Below, one piece after another: positions 1 to 9,300 of a stretch of DNA of 64,000 bases (the first letter of the stretch is position 1; each line of letters starts with the position of its first letter). The position numbers were made by a program, and so were the translations under genes. The notes under the pieces are model-generated. The model was given only the letters and a program-made list of their open reading frames with translations, searched no databases and was not told the DNA's origin. Origin of the DNA: Gymnothorax reevesii (taxonomy: Eukaryota; Chordata; Actinopteri; Anguilliformes; Muraenidae); contig CM056582.1 in NCBI GenBank assembly GCA_029721435.1, forward strand, positions 37,220,611 through 37,284,610. The letters are read 5' to 3'.

Positions 1-487
1 AGATCAGGGCCATGTTGGAATAGTGTTTTTTGTCACGGAAAGTGGCTAACTTCTAGAAAATGAGCTGGAAGTGTATACACGGCAGCCATGAGAAGTGTAT
101 TCCAGTTTTGTAAATGTAAAGAAAAGGTGCTTCAATGCTTCCTAACGTATCACCTTTGACATAGGGTACACGAAACCATTCTTCATAAAAACAAAGGTGA
201 TAACGCCATCCAGCCATTCAGTGTGGCTGAACCATTTAAAGTGACGACCATCCATACGGGCAATCACAAAAAACAAAGGAACGTGATGGGCAAGAATGGC
301 ATGATCAAGTTGGCCAGTAAATGCATTGGATTGTCGTAGCAGCACGGTTGTCTTCCTTAGCCGTTTTGAATTCCCCTTTACACCTCTCCTTTACCTCATG
401 ACATTATCCAATTGTGGTTGAAGAAACGTTTATGGACATTAGAGCATATGACGTCATTTTTTGTCTATTCAAATTCTGCAGCAAAGT
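1..487. other. Anonymous AT-rich segment (unit 1 example)
   Basis: No gene seen. A 67-codon minus-strand frame (142-345) is present in all units because the copies are alike. In units 3, 9, 12, 13 and 15 a net 1-bp deletion ('gtactgaaacc' for 'gtacacgaaacc') changes its end to 64 codons. The frame shows no family resemblance. The CRE palindrome is the only motif of note. Confidence 0.6.
449..456. promoter_or_regulatory. CRE-type palindrome TGACGTCA (unit 1 example)
   Basis: A perfect 8-bp TGACGTCA, the consensus for CREB/ATF factors, at offset 449 and unchanged in the units inspected. It lies just left of relic G and about 1.4 kb from the tRNA. Conservation may simply reflect the youth of the array. 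Confidence 0.3.
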
Positions 488-535
488 TATATAACTTATC
501 CTTTATATGCCATATGATTAGGTCACACGGTCAGG
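488..535 (-). pseudogene. tRNA-Arg relic G (5' half only)
   Basis: 'aacttatcctttatatgcc' then 'gattaggtcacacggtcagg' matches the D arm, A box and 5' flank region of the other relics ('ttatcc', 'attaggt.aca', 'ggtcaggttga'). The anticodon and T arms are not recognisable. Recurs at offset +488. Confidence 0.5.
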
Positions 536-631
536 TTGAATTATACTAGTCCTTTAATTGAAGCCTCATGTTTTTTCAGGTTAATTTTTAAGAAACAGCT
601 GTCTACTTTTAAAATGCACACGCGTTAAAGT

Positions 632-701
632 ATTGTTAAGGGTCTCTTTAATCTTCTGAACCAAGGACTGACACCTTATCCATTCGATCACACAGTCAGT
701 T
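632..701 (-). pseudogene. tRNA-Arg relic F
   Basis: 'ttaagggtctctttaatctt' then 'ctgaaccaaggactgacacc' then 'ttatccattcgatcacac' is collinear with the intact gene over the T, anticodon and D arms. Unlike relics A-D and G it has no extra bases between the D arm and the acceptor region, so it may descend from a different duplicate. Confidence 0.6.
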
Positions 702-1034
702 TCCATGATGTCAGCTCCATAGAATTAAAAACAGTAAAATGGACGATGTCATGGAGTTGTGGGGATCTGAAGGGAGCTTAAAATGGCCACCCTTATTGAT
801 AAGAAAGTATTCCTATTGTGACACCTGAAAGGGAAGATCATAGAATTCCACAAAGGTTGGCCAGTATATACAAGCAGCATAGGTAGTTTCACTCAAGTCT
901 GCCCACTCTTTGATGCAATTGTCAGTGCCCTTTTACTACAGTGTTTGAATTCTATGGATAGCTTAAGGGAGTGTCAGCAGACTTTTATAATACTCTCTTG
1001 TATTCACTATTGACACAATAGGGACTTTAAGCAA
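702..1034. other. Anonymous segment left of the GC-rich core (unit 1 example)
   Basis: No gene or tRNA relic recognised. It contains the TATA-like 'cagtatatacaagcagc' (about 861), which is 'cagaatat' in units 12, 16, 17 and 20, and the stretch of about 50 bp that is deleted in unit 3. Confidence 0.5.
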
Positions 1035-1200
1035 GGGCGGATTTTGCGACGGCTACGGCACCCGGATATAGATCTGCACTCCGCTGATCGAGACTGAAGC
1101 CGTTGTGCCGGCGTTCTTTGCCGTAGCAGGCTGATCTACCATGGGGAAAGAACCAATCTCACGTGGCCACTACAACGCTTGGTTCAGGAGATTGAAAATG
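1035..1200. other. GC-rich core of the unit (unit 1 example)
   Basis: A stretch of about 100-165 bp, roughly 60% GC by eye count in its first 96 bases, inside otherwise AT-rich DNA. It contains a perfect 9-bp inverted repeat, GCTACGGCA (1052-1060) and TGCCGTAGC (1119-1127), and several CpGs. On the plus strand the longest frame is closed by two TGA codons in unit 1 and most other units. It could be a captured exon fragment, a structured RNA or a CpG-rich regulatory patch. I do not recognise the sequence. Confidence 0.5.
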
Positions 1201-1448
1201 TTTTCTATAATTGATTGTGACACACTAAACATTATGTGTTTCAGTGGACTTTTCACACAGACACAGGATACTGTGTAAATTTCGCTGAGTAAAACCATAG
1301 TGAACAATTTTCTGCTGCAGGCTATATTCTCCCCTCATCCCAGCATGGCATACGGTACTTCATTTCTCTACCCTATAAACATCTATATTTACTCACATGT
1401 ACATTAGTCTTTCTTCTACTGCTGTGCATGAAAAGTACACATATGATG

Positions 1449-1456
1449 TATGTAAA
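1449..1456 (+). promoter_or_regulatory. TATA-like box, TATGTAAA form (unit 1 example)
   Basis: At this offset units 1, 2, 6, 7 and 10 have TATGTAAA, whereas the others have TATATAAA (e.g. 23565-23572 in unit 8). A plausible Pol II TATA element by sequence only. No transcript downstream can be inferred, and the AATAAA about 170 bp later may be coincidence. Confidence 0.25.
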
Positions 1457-1620
1457 TGCACACTCCCATGCACTTTACCGTTCATTTACACTCTGATTAG
1501 ATGTGTGCTTTAATTGTCAAACTTTACGTATTTTTAAAATTGAATTGTTCAAAGTAAAGTTTATTAAAAAGATGCACATTTCTTTTGGTTATGCTCTGTT
1601 CCTGTACTTGGCATAATGAC

Positions 1621-1626
1621 AATAAA
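1621..1626 (+). promoter_or_regulatory. AATAAA polyadenylation-type signal (unit 1 example)
   Basis: The context 'taatgacaataaatttgaat' resembles the 3' ends of some animal mRNAs and retroposons. It recurs in most units; units 18 and 19 have ACAAAT there ('gacaacaaatttg'). Without a recognisable upstream gene this is weak. Confidence 0.25.
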
Positions 1627-1890
1627 TTTGAATATTGTAATCAAATATTAACTGTTTCCCATTTCCCCTAAATCTATGACATCAACTCCTTTTGCTAGTG
1701 GGAGCAGAACAAATGAGCACTCACACTGAATTAACTACTTTGCTGACAAACCCTGATTAAAATCCACTGTTGTTTAAAGTCTCTGCTGGATTTGACAGTG
1801 ACAGCACCAGCACTTGAGACACTTTTTTCCAGGTGCCATGGGCACTGCAAAATCTGCAATTGTTGCTGGTCCAGATGAAATGCACAATTC

Positions 1891-1963
1891 CAACCCCAAA
1901 GGGACTCGAACTCTCAGTCTTCTGATCCGCAGTCACACGCCTTATCCATTAGGCCACGTGGTC
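1891..1963 (-). pseudogene. Decayed tRNA-Arg copy, UGC anticodon (unit 1)
   Basis: A 73-nt cloverleaf relic on the minus strand with the tRNA-Arg body. The anticodon loop reads CTGCGGA, giving UGC (Ala-type) in place of UCG. Position 28 no longer pairs with 42 (G:G), the T stem has A52:C62, and acceptor pair 5:68 is A:G. The B box has lost its first G (AGTTCGAGTCC). The A box TGGCCTAATGG remains. With three broken stems it is probably non-functional. Confidence 0.85.
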
Positions 1964-2005
1964 ATTGCATGACAAGGCTGACTCCGAACAGTGAGCTGTG
2001 AGAAC

Positions 2006-2046
2006 TGACAGCGGTTGATCAGTGCCATGTCAAATAACCGCTGTCA
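2006..2046. repeat. Perfect 11-bp inverted repeat in the tRNA 5' flank (unit 1 example)
   Basis: TGACAGCGGTT (2006-2016) faces AACCGCTGTCA (2036-2046) across a 19-base loop, 42-83 nt upstream of tRNA position 1. Present at the same offset throughout the array. Units 16-19 have A to C in the right arm ('aaatacccgctg'), which breaks one pair, while unit 20 has the intact form. The tRNA relics do not carry it. Confidence 0.8.
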
Positions 2047-2240
2047 TGTTGAGTTAAACAGCCCTGTCATTGAAAAACTCTCATGCCCAATCACTCTCCA
2101 GATCCAAACTCAGGTGTTTCGACCGTATGGTCAGGCTGAGCAATGTTAGCCCCTTGACTGAAGTTTGGTGAGTTTTTTTCTCAGATTTCAGTGTTAGTAA
2201 CACCAGCAAGATGATATGAAAAAACACCACCATCACACAA

Positions 2241-2309
2241 CTATGCAAAGACTCAAGTCCTCAATCTTTTGATCCGGAGTCAGAAAGCTCCTCCATTAGG
2301 TGTCCTTTC
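2241..2309 (-). pseudogene. tRNA-Arg relic A
   Basis: Degenerate minus-strand tRNA. The T-arm equivalent is 'gactcaagtcctcaatc', the anticodon arm 'ttgatccggagtcaga', and the A-box core CCTAATGG appears as 'ccattagg'. The anticodon loop reads CTCCGGA, i.e. CCG, which is also an Arg anticodon. Repeats at offset +2241 in every complete unit, e.g. 5407 in unit 2. No B box matching GGTTCGANTCC, so not expected to be active. Confidence 0.75.
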
Positions 2310-2490
2310 ATATTAGGTGACATCATTGGGGTTGACTTATGTTATTCCCTTAAACAAAGCCTTGTGAGTGTTAGTTTCAAGTTTCTGTTGCAGAAACTGT
2401 GACCAAGTCGTGTTAACAAGTACCAGCTTAAAAGAAAGTTTTTGTCCGAGAAACAGCTGGCAAGTGACATTAAAAAGCACCAGCACTAAA

Positions 2491-2559
2491 CAACCATGAA
2501 TGGTCTCCAACTGTCAGTCTTAATACTTGAGTCAACTAAATTATCCAATATTTGCCTGA
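2491..2559 (-). pseudogene. tRNA-Arg relic B
   Basis: Runs 'caaccatgaatggtctcc', 'tcagtcttaatacttgagtc', then 'ttatccaatatttgcc', collinear with the 3'-to-5' reading of the intact gene (its 'caaccacgaagggactcg', 'tcagtcttctgatccgaagtc', 'ttatccattaggcc' order) but heavily mutated. The anticodon loop is no longer recognisable. Recurs in every unit. Units 2, 8, 11, 12 and 14 carry a 'ccggcactta' variant just before it. Confidence 0.65.
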
Positions 2560-2682
2560 TGTATTAGTTCACATGGTCAGGTTGAGTTTTGCTTGTCCCT
2601 TGACAGTGGTTTTGTGAGTTTTGTCAAGGTTTTTTCAAAAAACCGCAGCCAGATAACATGAAAAACCACGACCAGAAGACAC

Positions 2683-2750
2683 TAATGAAGGGACTCAGAT
2701 CCTCAATGTTCTGGCTCAAAGTCAGAAACCTCACCTATTAGTTTGCTTTC
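2683..2750 (-). pseudogene. tRNA-Arg relic C
   Basis: 'gaagggactcagatcctcaa' matches the T arm and 'gctcaaagtcagaaacctca' followed by 'cctattag' matches the anticodon and D arms. Its right flank (2781-2850) is also homologous to the flank of the intact gene (2061-2127): both read 'ctgt.attgaa' then 'atgctcaat' then 'atccaaa.tcaggtg'. So the duplicated block included the 5' flank as well as the tRNA. Confidence 0.68.
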
Positions 2751-2888
2751 ATACATTACTACTACTATGTTACATTCAAAAGCTCTGTTATTGAACAAGG
2801 TATGCTCAATTACCTTATCCAAAATCAGGTGCCCTGTGTATCGGACCGTAAAAAACAGCTTGCAAGTGATATAAACACAAGTGTCAAA

Positions 2889-2956
2889 CAAGCAAGAAGG
2901 GACTAAAGTCCTTCGTCTTCAGATCCGTAGTCAGGAATTTCTCCATTAGGGGCCCT
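2889..2956 (-). pseudogene. tRNA-Arg relic D
   Basis: 'caagaagggactaaagtcc' (T arm), 'cttcagatccgtagtcagg' (anticodon arm) and 'tctccattagggg' (A box) align to the intact gene without large gaps. The anticodon loop reads CTACGGA, giving ACG, again an Arg anticodon. The anticodon stem has two mismatches. Repeats at offset +2889. Confidence 0.72.
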
Positions 2957-3140
2957 TCATATTAGGTAACATCATATGACTGAATTGCTTTATTGTCATG
3001 AAGAAAAGGTTCCAAGTTCTTTAACTGGTTTCTTTTGACGAAACAGCTACCAGTTCATATTAACAAGCACCAACTTTAAAGAAAGTTTTTATGTAGGAAA
3101 TACCGCAAGATACATTAACAAGCACCCCCATGAAACACCC

Positions 3141-3180
3141 TTGAAGGTTCTCCAACAATCAATCCGAAGATCAGGGCCAT
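3141..3180 (-). pseudogene. tRNA-Arg relic E (3' half only)
   Basis: 'gaaggttctccaacaatcaa' then 'tccgaagatcagggcc' resembles the T arm and anticodon arm, after which the match is lost. It spans the arbitrary unit boundary used here. Weak on its own, but it lies where the spacing of relics predicts one. Confidence 0.4.
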
Positions 3181-6100
3181 GTTGGAATAGTGTTTTTTGT
3201 CACGGAAAGTGGCTAACTTCTAGAAAATGAGCTGGAAGTGTATACACGGCAGCCATGAGAAGTGTATTCCAGTTTTGTAAATGTAAAGAAAAGGTGCTTC
3301 AATGCTTCCTAACGTATCACCTTTGACATAGGGTACACGAAACCATTCTTCATAAAAACAAAGGTGATAACGCCATCCAGCCATTCAGTGTGGCTGAACC
3401 ATTTAAAGTGACGACCATCCATACGGGCAATCACAAAAAACAAAGGAACGTGATGGGCAAGAATGGCATGATCAAGTTGGCCAGTAAATGCATTGGATTG
3501 TCGTAGCAGCACGGTTGTCTTCCTTAGCCGTTTTGAATTCCCCTTTACACCTCTCCTTTACCTCATGACATTATCCAATTGTGGTTGAAGAAACGTTTAT
3601 GGACATTAGAGCATATGACGTCATTTTTTGTCTATTCAAATTCTGCAGCAAAGTTATATAACTTATCCTTTATATGCCATATGATTAGGTCACACGGTCA
3701 GGTTGAATTATACTAGTCCTTTAATTGAAGCCTCATGTTTTTTCAGGTTAATTTTTAAGAAACAGCTGTCTACTTTTAAAATGCACACGCGTTAAAGTAT
3801 TGTTAAGGGTCTCTTTAATCTTCTGAACCAAGGACTGACACCTTATCCATTCGATCACACAGTCAGTTTCCATGATGTCAGCTCCATAGAATTAAAAACA
3901 GTAAAATGGACGATGTCATGGAGTTGTGGGGATCTGAAGGGAGCTTAAAATGGCCACCCTTATTGATAAGAAAGTATTCCTATTGTGACACCTGAAAGGG
4001 AAGATCATAGAATTCCACAAAGGTTGGCCAGTATATACAAGCAGCATAGGTAGTTTCACTCAAGTCTGCCCACTCTTTGATGCAATTGTCAGTGCCCTTT
4101 TACTACAGTGTTTGAATTCTATGGATAGCTTAAGGGAGTGTCAGCAGACTTTTATAATACTCTCTTGTATTCACTATTGACACAATAGGGACTTTAAGCA
4201 AGGGCGGATTTTGCGACGGCTACGGCACCCGGATATAGATCTGCACTCCGCTGATCGAGACTGAAGCCGTTGTGCCGGCGTTCTTTGCCGTAGCAGGCTG
4301 ATCTACCATGGGGAAAGAACCAATCTCACGTGGCCACTACAACGCTTGGTTCAGGAGATTGAAAATGTTTTCTATAATTGATTGTGACACACTAAACATT
4401 ATGTGTTTCAGTGGACTTTTCACACAGACACAGGATACTGTGTAAATTTCGCTGAGTAAAACCATAGTGAACAATTTTCTGCTGCAGGCTATATTCTCCC
4501 CTCATCCCAGCATGGCATACGGTACTTCATTTCTCTACCCTATAAACATCTATATTTACTCACATGTACATTAGTCTTTCTTCTACTGCTGTGCATGAAA
4601 AGTACACATATGATGTATGTAAATGCACACTCCCATGCACTTTACCGTTCATTTACACTCTGATTAGATGTGTGCTTTAATTGTCAAACTTTACGTCTTT
4701 TTAAAATTGAATTGTTCAAAGTAAAGTTTATTAAAAAGATGCACATTTCTTTTGGTTATGCTCTGTTCCTGTACTTGGCATAATGACAATAAATTTGAAT
4801 ATTGTAATCAAATATTAACTGGTTCCCATTTCCCCTAAATCTATGACATCTACTCCTTTTGCCAGTGGGAGCAGGACAAATGAGCACTCACACTGAATTA
4901 ACTACTTTTCTGACAAACCCTGATTAAAATCCACTTTTGTTTAAAGTATCTGCTGGATTTAACAGTGACAGCACCAGCACTTGAGACACTTTTTTCCAGG
5001 TACCATAGGCATTGCAAAATCTGCCATTGTTGCTGGTCCAGATGAAATGCACAATTCCAACCACAAAGGGACTCGAACTCTCAGTCTTCTGATCCGAAGT
5101 CAGACGCCATATCCATTAGGCCACGTGGTCATTGCATGACAAGGCTGACTCCGAACAGTGAGCTGTGAGAACTGACAGCGGTTGATCAGTGCCATGTCAA
5201 ATAACCGCTGTCATGTTGAGTTAAACAGCCCTGTCATTGAAAAACTCTCATGCTCAATCACTCTCCAGATCCAAACTCAGGTGTTTCGACCGTATGGTCA
5301 GGCTGAGCAATGTTAGCCCCTTGACTGAAGTTTGGTGAGTTTTTTTCTCAGATTTCAGCGTTAGTAACACCAGCAAGATGATATGAAAAAACACCACCAT
5401 CACACAACTATGCAAAGACTCAAGTCCTCAATCTTTTGATCCGGAGTCAGAAAGCTCCTCCATTAGGTGTCCTTTCATATTAGGTGACATCATTGGGGTT
5501 GACTTATGTTATTCCCTTAAACAAAGCCTTGTGAGTGTTAGTTTCAAGTTTCTGTTGCAGAAACTGTGACCAAGTCGTGTTAACAAGTACCAGCTTAAAA
5601 GAAAGTTTTTGTCCGAGAAACAGCTGGCAAGTGACATTAAAAAGCACCGGCACTTAACAACCATGAATGGTCTCCAACTGTCAGTCTTAATACTTGAGTC
5701 AACTAAATTATCCAATATTTGCCTGATGTATTAGTTCACATGGTCAGGTTGAGTTTTGCTTGTCCCTTGACAGTGGTTTTGTGAGTTTTGTCAAGGTTCT
5801 TTCTAAAACCGCAGCCAGATAACATGAAAAACCACGACCAGAAGACACTTATGAAGGGACTCAGATCCTCAATGTTCTGGCTCAAAGTCAGAAACCTCAC
5901 CTATTAGTTTGCTTTCATACATTACTACTACTATGTTACATTCAAAAGCTCTGTTATTGAACAAGGTATGCTCAATTACCTTATCCAAACTCAGGTGCCC
6001 TGTGTATCGGACCGTAAAAAACAGCTTGCAAGTGATATAAACACAAGTGTCAAACAAGCAAGAAGGGACTAAAGTCCTTCGTCTTCAGATCCGTAGTCAG

Positions 6101-6333
6101 GAATTTCTCCATTAGGGGCCCTTCATATTAGGTAACATCATATGACTGAATTGCTTTATTGTCATGAAGAAAAGGTTCCAAGTTCTTTAACTGGTTTCTT
6201 TTGACGAAACAGCTACCAGTTCATATTAACAAGCACCAACTTTAAAGAAAGTTTTTATGTAGGAAATACCGCAAGATACATTAACAAGCACCCCCATGAA
6301 ACACCCTTGAAGGTTCTCCAACAATCAATCCGA
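3168..6333. repeat. Unit 2
   Basis: Full copy of 3166 bp. The left part matches units 7 and 10 ('ctctcttg', TATGTAAA, the same decayed tRNA). The right part carries the 'ccggcactta' (about 5647) and 'tccaaactcagg' variants otherwise found in units 8, 11 and 12, so it is a mosaic. Confidence 0.97.
5058..5130 (-). pseudogene. Partly decayed tRNA-Arg(UCG) (unit 2)
   Basis: Minus-strand 73-mer with anticodon UCG and a sound anticodon stem. The D stem has a T13:T22 mismatch (from 'gccatatcc' on the plus strand) and the T stem has A52:C62, with the B box changed to AGTTCGAGTCC. The acceptor stem pairs throughout, using G:U at 7:66. Possibly still transcribed but weakened. The same allele occurs in units 7 and 10. 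Confidence 0.75.
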
Positions 6334-9300
6334 AGATCAGGGCCATGTTGGAATAGTGTTTTTTGTCACGGAAAGTGGCTAACTTCTAGAAAATGAGCTG
6401 GAAGTGTATACACGGCAGCCATGAGAAGTGTATTCCAGTTTTGTAAATGTAAAGAAAAGGTGCTTCAATGCTTCCTAACGTATCACCTTTGACATAGGGT
6501 ACTGAAACCATTCTTCATAAAAACAAAGGTGATAACGCCATCCAGCCATTCAGTGTGGCTGAACCATTTAAAGTGACGACCATCCATACGGGCAATCACA
6601 AAAAACAAAGGAACGTGATGGGCAAGAATGGCATGATCAAGTTGGCCAGTAAATGCATTGGATTGTCGTAGCAGCACGGTTGTCTTCCTTAGCCGTTTTG
6701 AATTCCCCTTTACACCTCTCCTTTACCTCATGACATTATCCAATTGTGGTTGAAGAAACGTTTATGGACATTAGAGCATATGACGTCATTTTTTGTCTAT
6801 TCAAATTCTGCAGCAAAGTTATATAACTTATCCTTTATATGCCATATGATTAGGTCACACGGTCAGGTTGAATTATACTAGTCCTTTAATTGAAGCCTCA
6901 TGTTTTTTCAGGTTAATTTTTAAGAAACAGCTGTCTACTTTTAAAATGCACACGCGTTAAAGTATTGTTAAGGGTCTCTTTAATCTTCTGAACCAAGGAC
7001 TGACACCTTATCCATTCGATCACACAGTCAGTTTCCATGATGTCAGCTCCATAGAATTAAAAACAGTAAAATGGACGATGTCATGGAGTTGTGGGGATCT
7101 GAAGGGAGCTTAAAATGGCCACCCTTATTGATAAGAAAGTATTCCTATTGTGACACCTGAAAGGGAAGATCATAGAATTCCACAAAGGTTGGCCAGTATA
7201 TACAAGCAGCATAGGTAGTTGCAGTGTTTGAATTCTATGGATAGCTTAAGGGAGTGTCAGCAGACTTTTATAATACTATCTTGTATTCACTATTGACACA
7301 ATAGGGACTTTAAGCAAGGGCGGATTTTGCGACGACTACGGCACCCGGATATAGATCTGCACTCCACTGATCGAGACTGAAGCCGTTGTGCCGGCGTTCT
7401 TTGCCGTAGCAGGCTGATCTACCATGGGGAAAGAACCAATCTCACGTGGCCACTACAACGCTTGGTTCAGGAGATTGAAAATGTTTTCTATAATTGATTG
7501 TGACACACTAAACATTATGTGTTTCAGTGGACTTTTCACACAGACACAGGATACTGTGTAAATTTCGCTGAGTAAAACCATAGTGAACAATTTTCTGCTG
7601 CAGGCTATATTCTCCCCTCATCCCAGCATGGCATACGGTACTTCATTTCTCTACCCTATAAACATCTATATTTACTCACATGTACATTAGTCTTTCTTCT
7701 ACTGCTGTGCATGAAAAGTACACATATGATGTATATAAATGCACACTCCCATGCACTTTACCATTCATTTACACTCTGATTAGATGTGTGCTTTAATTGT
7801 CAAACTTTACGTCTTTTTAAAATTGAATTGTTCAAAGTAAAGTTTATTAAAAAGATGCACATTTCTTTTGGTTATGCTCTGTTCCTGTACTTGGCATAAT
7901 GACAATAAATTTGAATATTGTAATCAAATATTAACTGTTTCCCATTTCCCCTAAATCTATGACATCTACTCCTTTTTCCAGTGGGAGCAGGACAAATGAG
8001 CACTCACACTGAATTAACTACTTTGCTGACAAACCCTGATTAAAATGCACTTTTGTTTAAAGTCTCTGCTGGATTTGACAGTAACAGCACCAGCACTTGA
8101 GACACTTTTTCTCAGGTACCATAGGCATTGCAAAATCTGCCATTGTTGCTGGTCCAGATGAAATGCACAATTCCAACCACGAAGAGACTCGAACCCTCAG
8201 TCTTCTGATCCAAAGTCAGACACCTTATCCATTAGGCCACGTGGTCATTGCATGACAAGGCTGACTCCGAACAGTGAGCTGTGAGAACTGACAGCGGTTG
8301 ATCAGTGCCATGTCAAATAACCGCTGTCATGTTGAGTTAAACAGCCCTGTCATTGAAAAACTCTCATACTCAATCACTCTCCAGATCCAAACTCAGGTGT
8401 TTCGACCGTATGGTCAGGCTGAGCAATGTTAGCCCCTTGACTGAAGTTTGGTGAGTTTTTTTCTCAGATTTCAGTGTTAGTAACACCAGCAAGATGATAT
8501 GAAAAAACACCACCATCACACAACTATGCAAAGACTCAAGTCCTCAATCTTTTGATCCGGAGTCAGAAAGCTCCTTCATTAGGTGTCCTTTCATATTAGG
8601 TGACATCATTGGGGTTGACTTATGTTATTCCCTTAAACAAAGCCTTGTGAGTTTTAGTTTCAAGTTTCTGTTGCAGAAACTGTGACCAAGTCGTGTTAAC
8701 AAGTACCAGCTTAAAAGAAAGTTTTTGTCCGAGAAACAGCTGGCAAGTGACATTAAAAAGCACCAGCACTAAACAACCATGAATGGTCTCCAACTGTCAG
8801 TCTTAATACTTGAGTCAATTAAATTATCCAATATTTGCCTGATGTATTAGTTCACATGGTCAGGTTGAGTTTTGCTTGTCCCTTGACAGTGGATTTGTGA
8901 GTTTTGTCAAGGTTCTTTCTAAAACCGCAGCCAGATAACATGAAAAACCACGACCAGAAGACACTTATGAAGGGACTCAGATCCTCAATGTTCTGGCTCA
9001 AAGTCAGAAACCTCACCTATTAGTTTGCTTTCATACATTACTACTACTATGTTACATTCAAAAGCTCTGTTATTGAACAAGGTATGCTCAATTACCTTAT
9101 CCAAAATCAGGTGCCCTGTGTATCGGACCGTAAAAAACAGCTTGCAAATGATATAAACACAAGTGTCAAACAAGCAAGAAGGGACTTAAGTCCTTCGTCT
9201 TCAGATCCGTAGTCAGGAATTTCTCCATTAGGGGCCCTTCATATTAGGTAACATCATATGACTGAATTGCTTTATTGTCATGAAGAAAAGGTTCCAAGTT

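Larger units (their letters stand above)
1201..1848. other. AT-rich segment between the core and the tRNA terminator (unit 1 example)
   Basis: No gene seen. It holds the TATA-like box and AATAAA noted separately. This is where most unit-to-unit substitutions cluster (offset about 1640-1850), which makes it the best stretch for sorting copies into families. Confidence 0.55.
1..3167. repeat. Unit 1 (reference unit)
   Basis: Full copy of 3167 bp, used as the reference for offsets. It carries 'ctctcttg' in the core region (about 992), the TATGTAAA version of the TATA-like box, and a decayed tRNA reading UGC. It looks almost the same as unit 6, five units away, more than like unit 2. Confidence 0.97.

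Noticed and set aside
142..345. 67-codon (64 in some units) minus-strand reading frame repeated in every unit
   Set aside because: No recognisable family or conserved motif. A net 1-bp deletion changes its C-terminal end in five units, and its preservation is explained by overall copy similarity.
1170..1190. Second Pol III B box on the plus strand ('cttggttcaggagattg')
   Set aside because: Only GGTTC matches. The invariant A and the CC end are missing and no cloverleaf can be drawn around it.
1561..1640. 3' end of a LINE or L2-like retroposon ('atgacaataaatttgaat')
   Set aside because: Only a short resemblance around AATAAA. No reverse-transcriptase coding sequence or terminal simple repeat is visible.
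1849..1963. tRNA-derived SINE
   Set aside because: The downstream part has no A-rich or simple-repeat tail and no target-site duplication. Position is fixed in a tandem unit, and five copies are perfect tRNA genes.
2703..2891. 62-codon minus-strand frame repeated in every unit
   Set aside because: It runs over tRNA relic C and its homologous flank, so it is a chance frame in decayed tRNA-array DNA.
5509..5715. 68-codon minus-strand frame seen only in units 2, 8, 11, 12 and 14
   Set aside because: Its presence depends on the 'ccggcactta' variant that happens to remove a stop. It overlaps the spacer and relic B.
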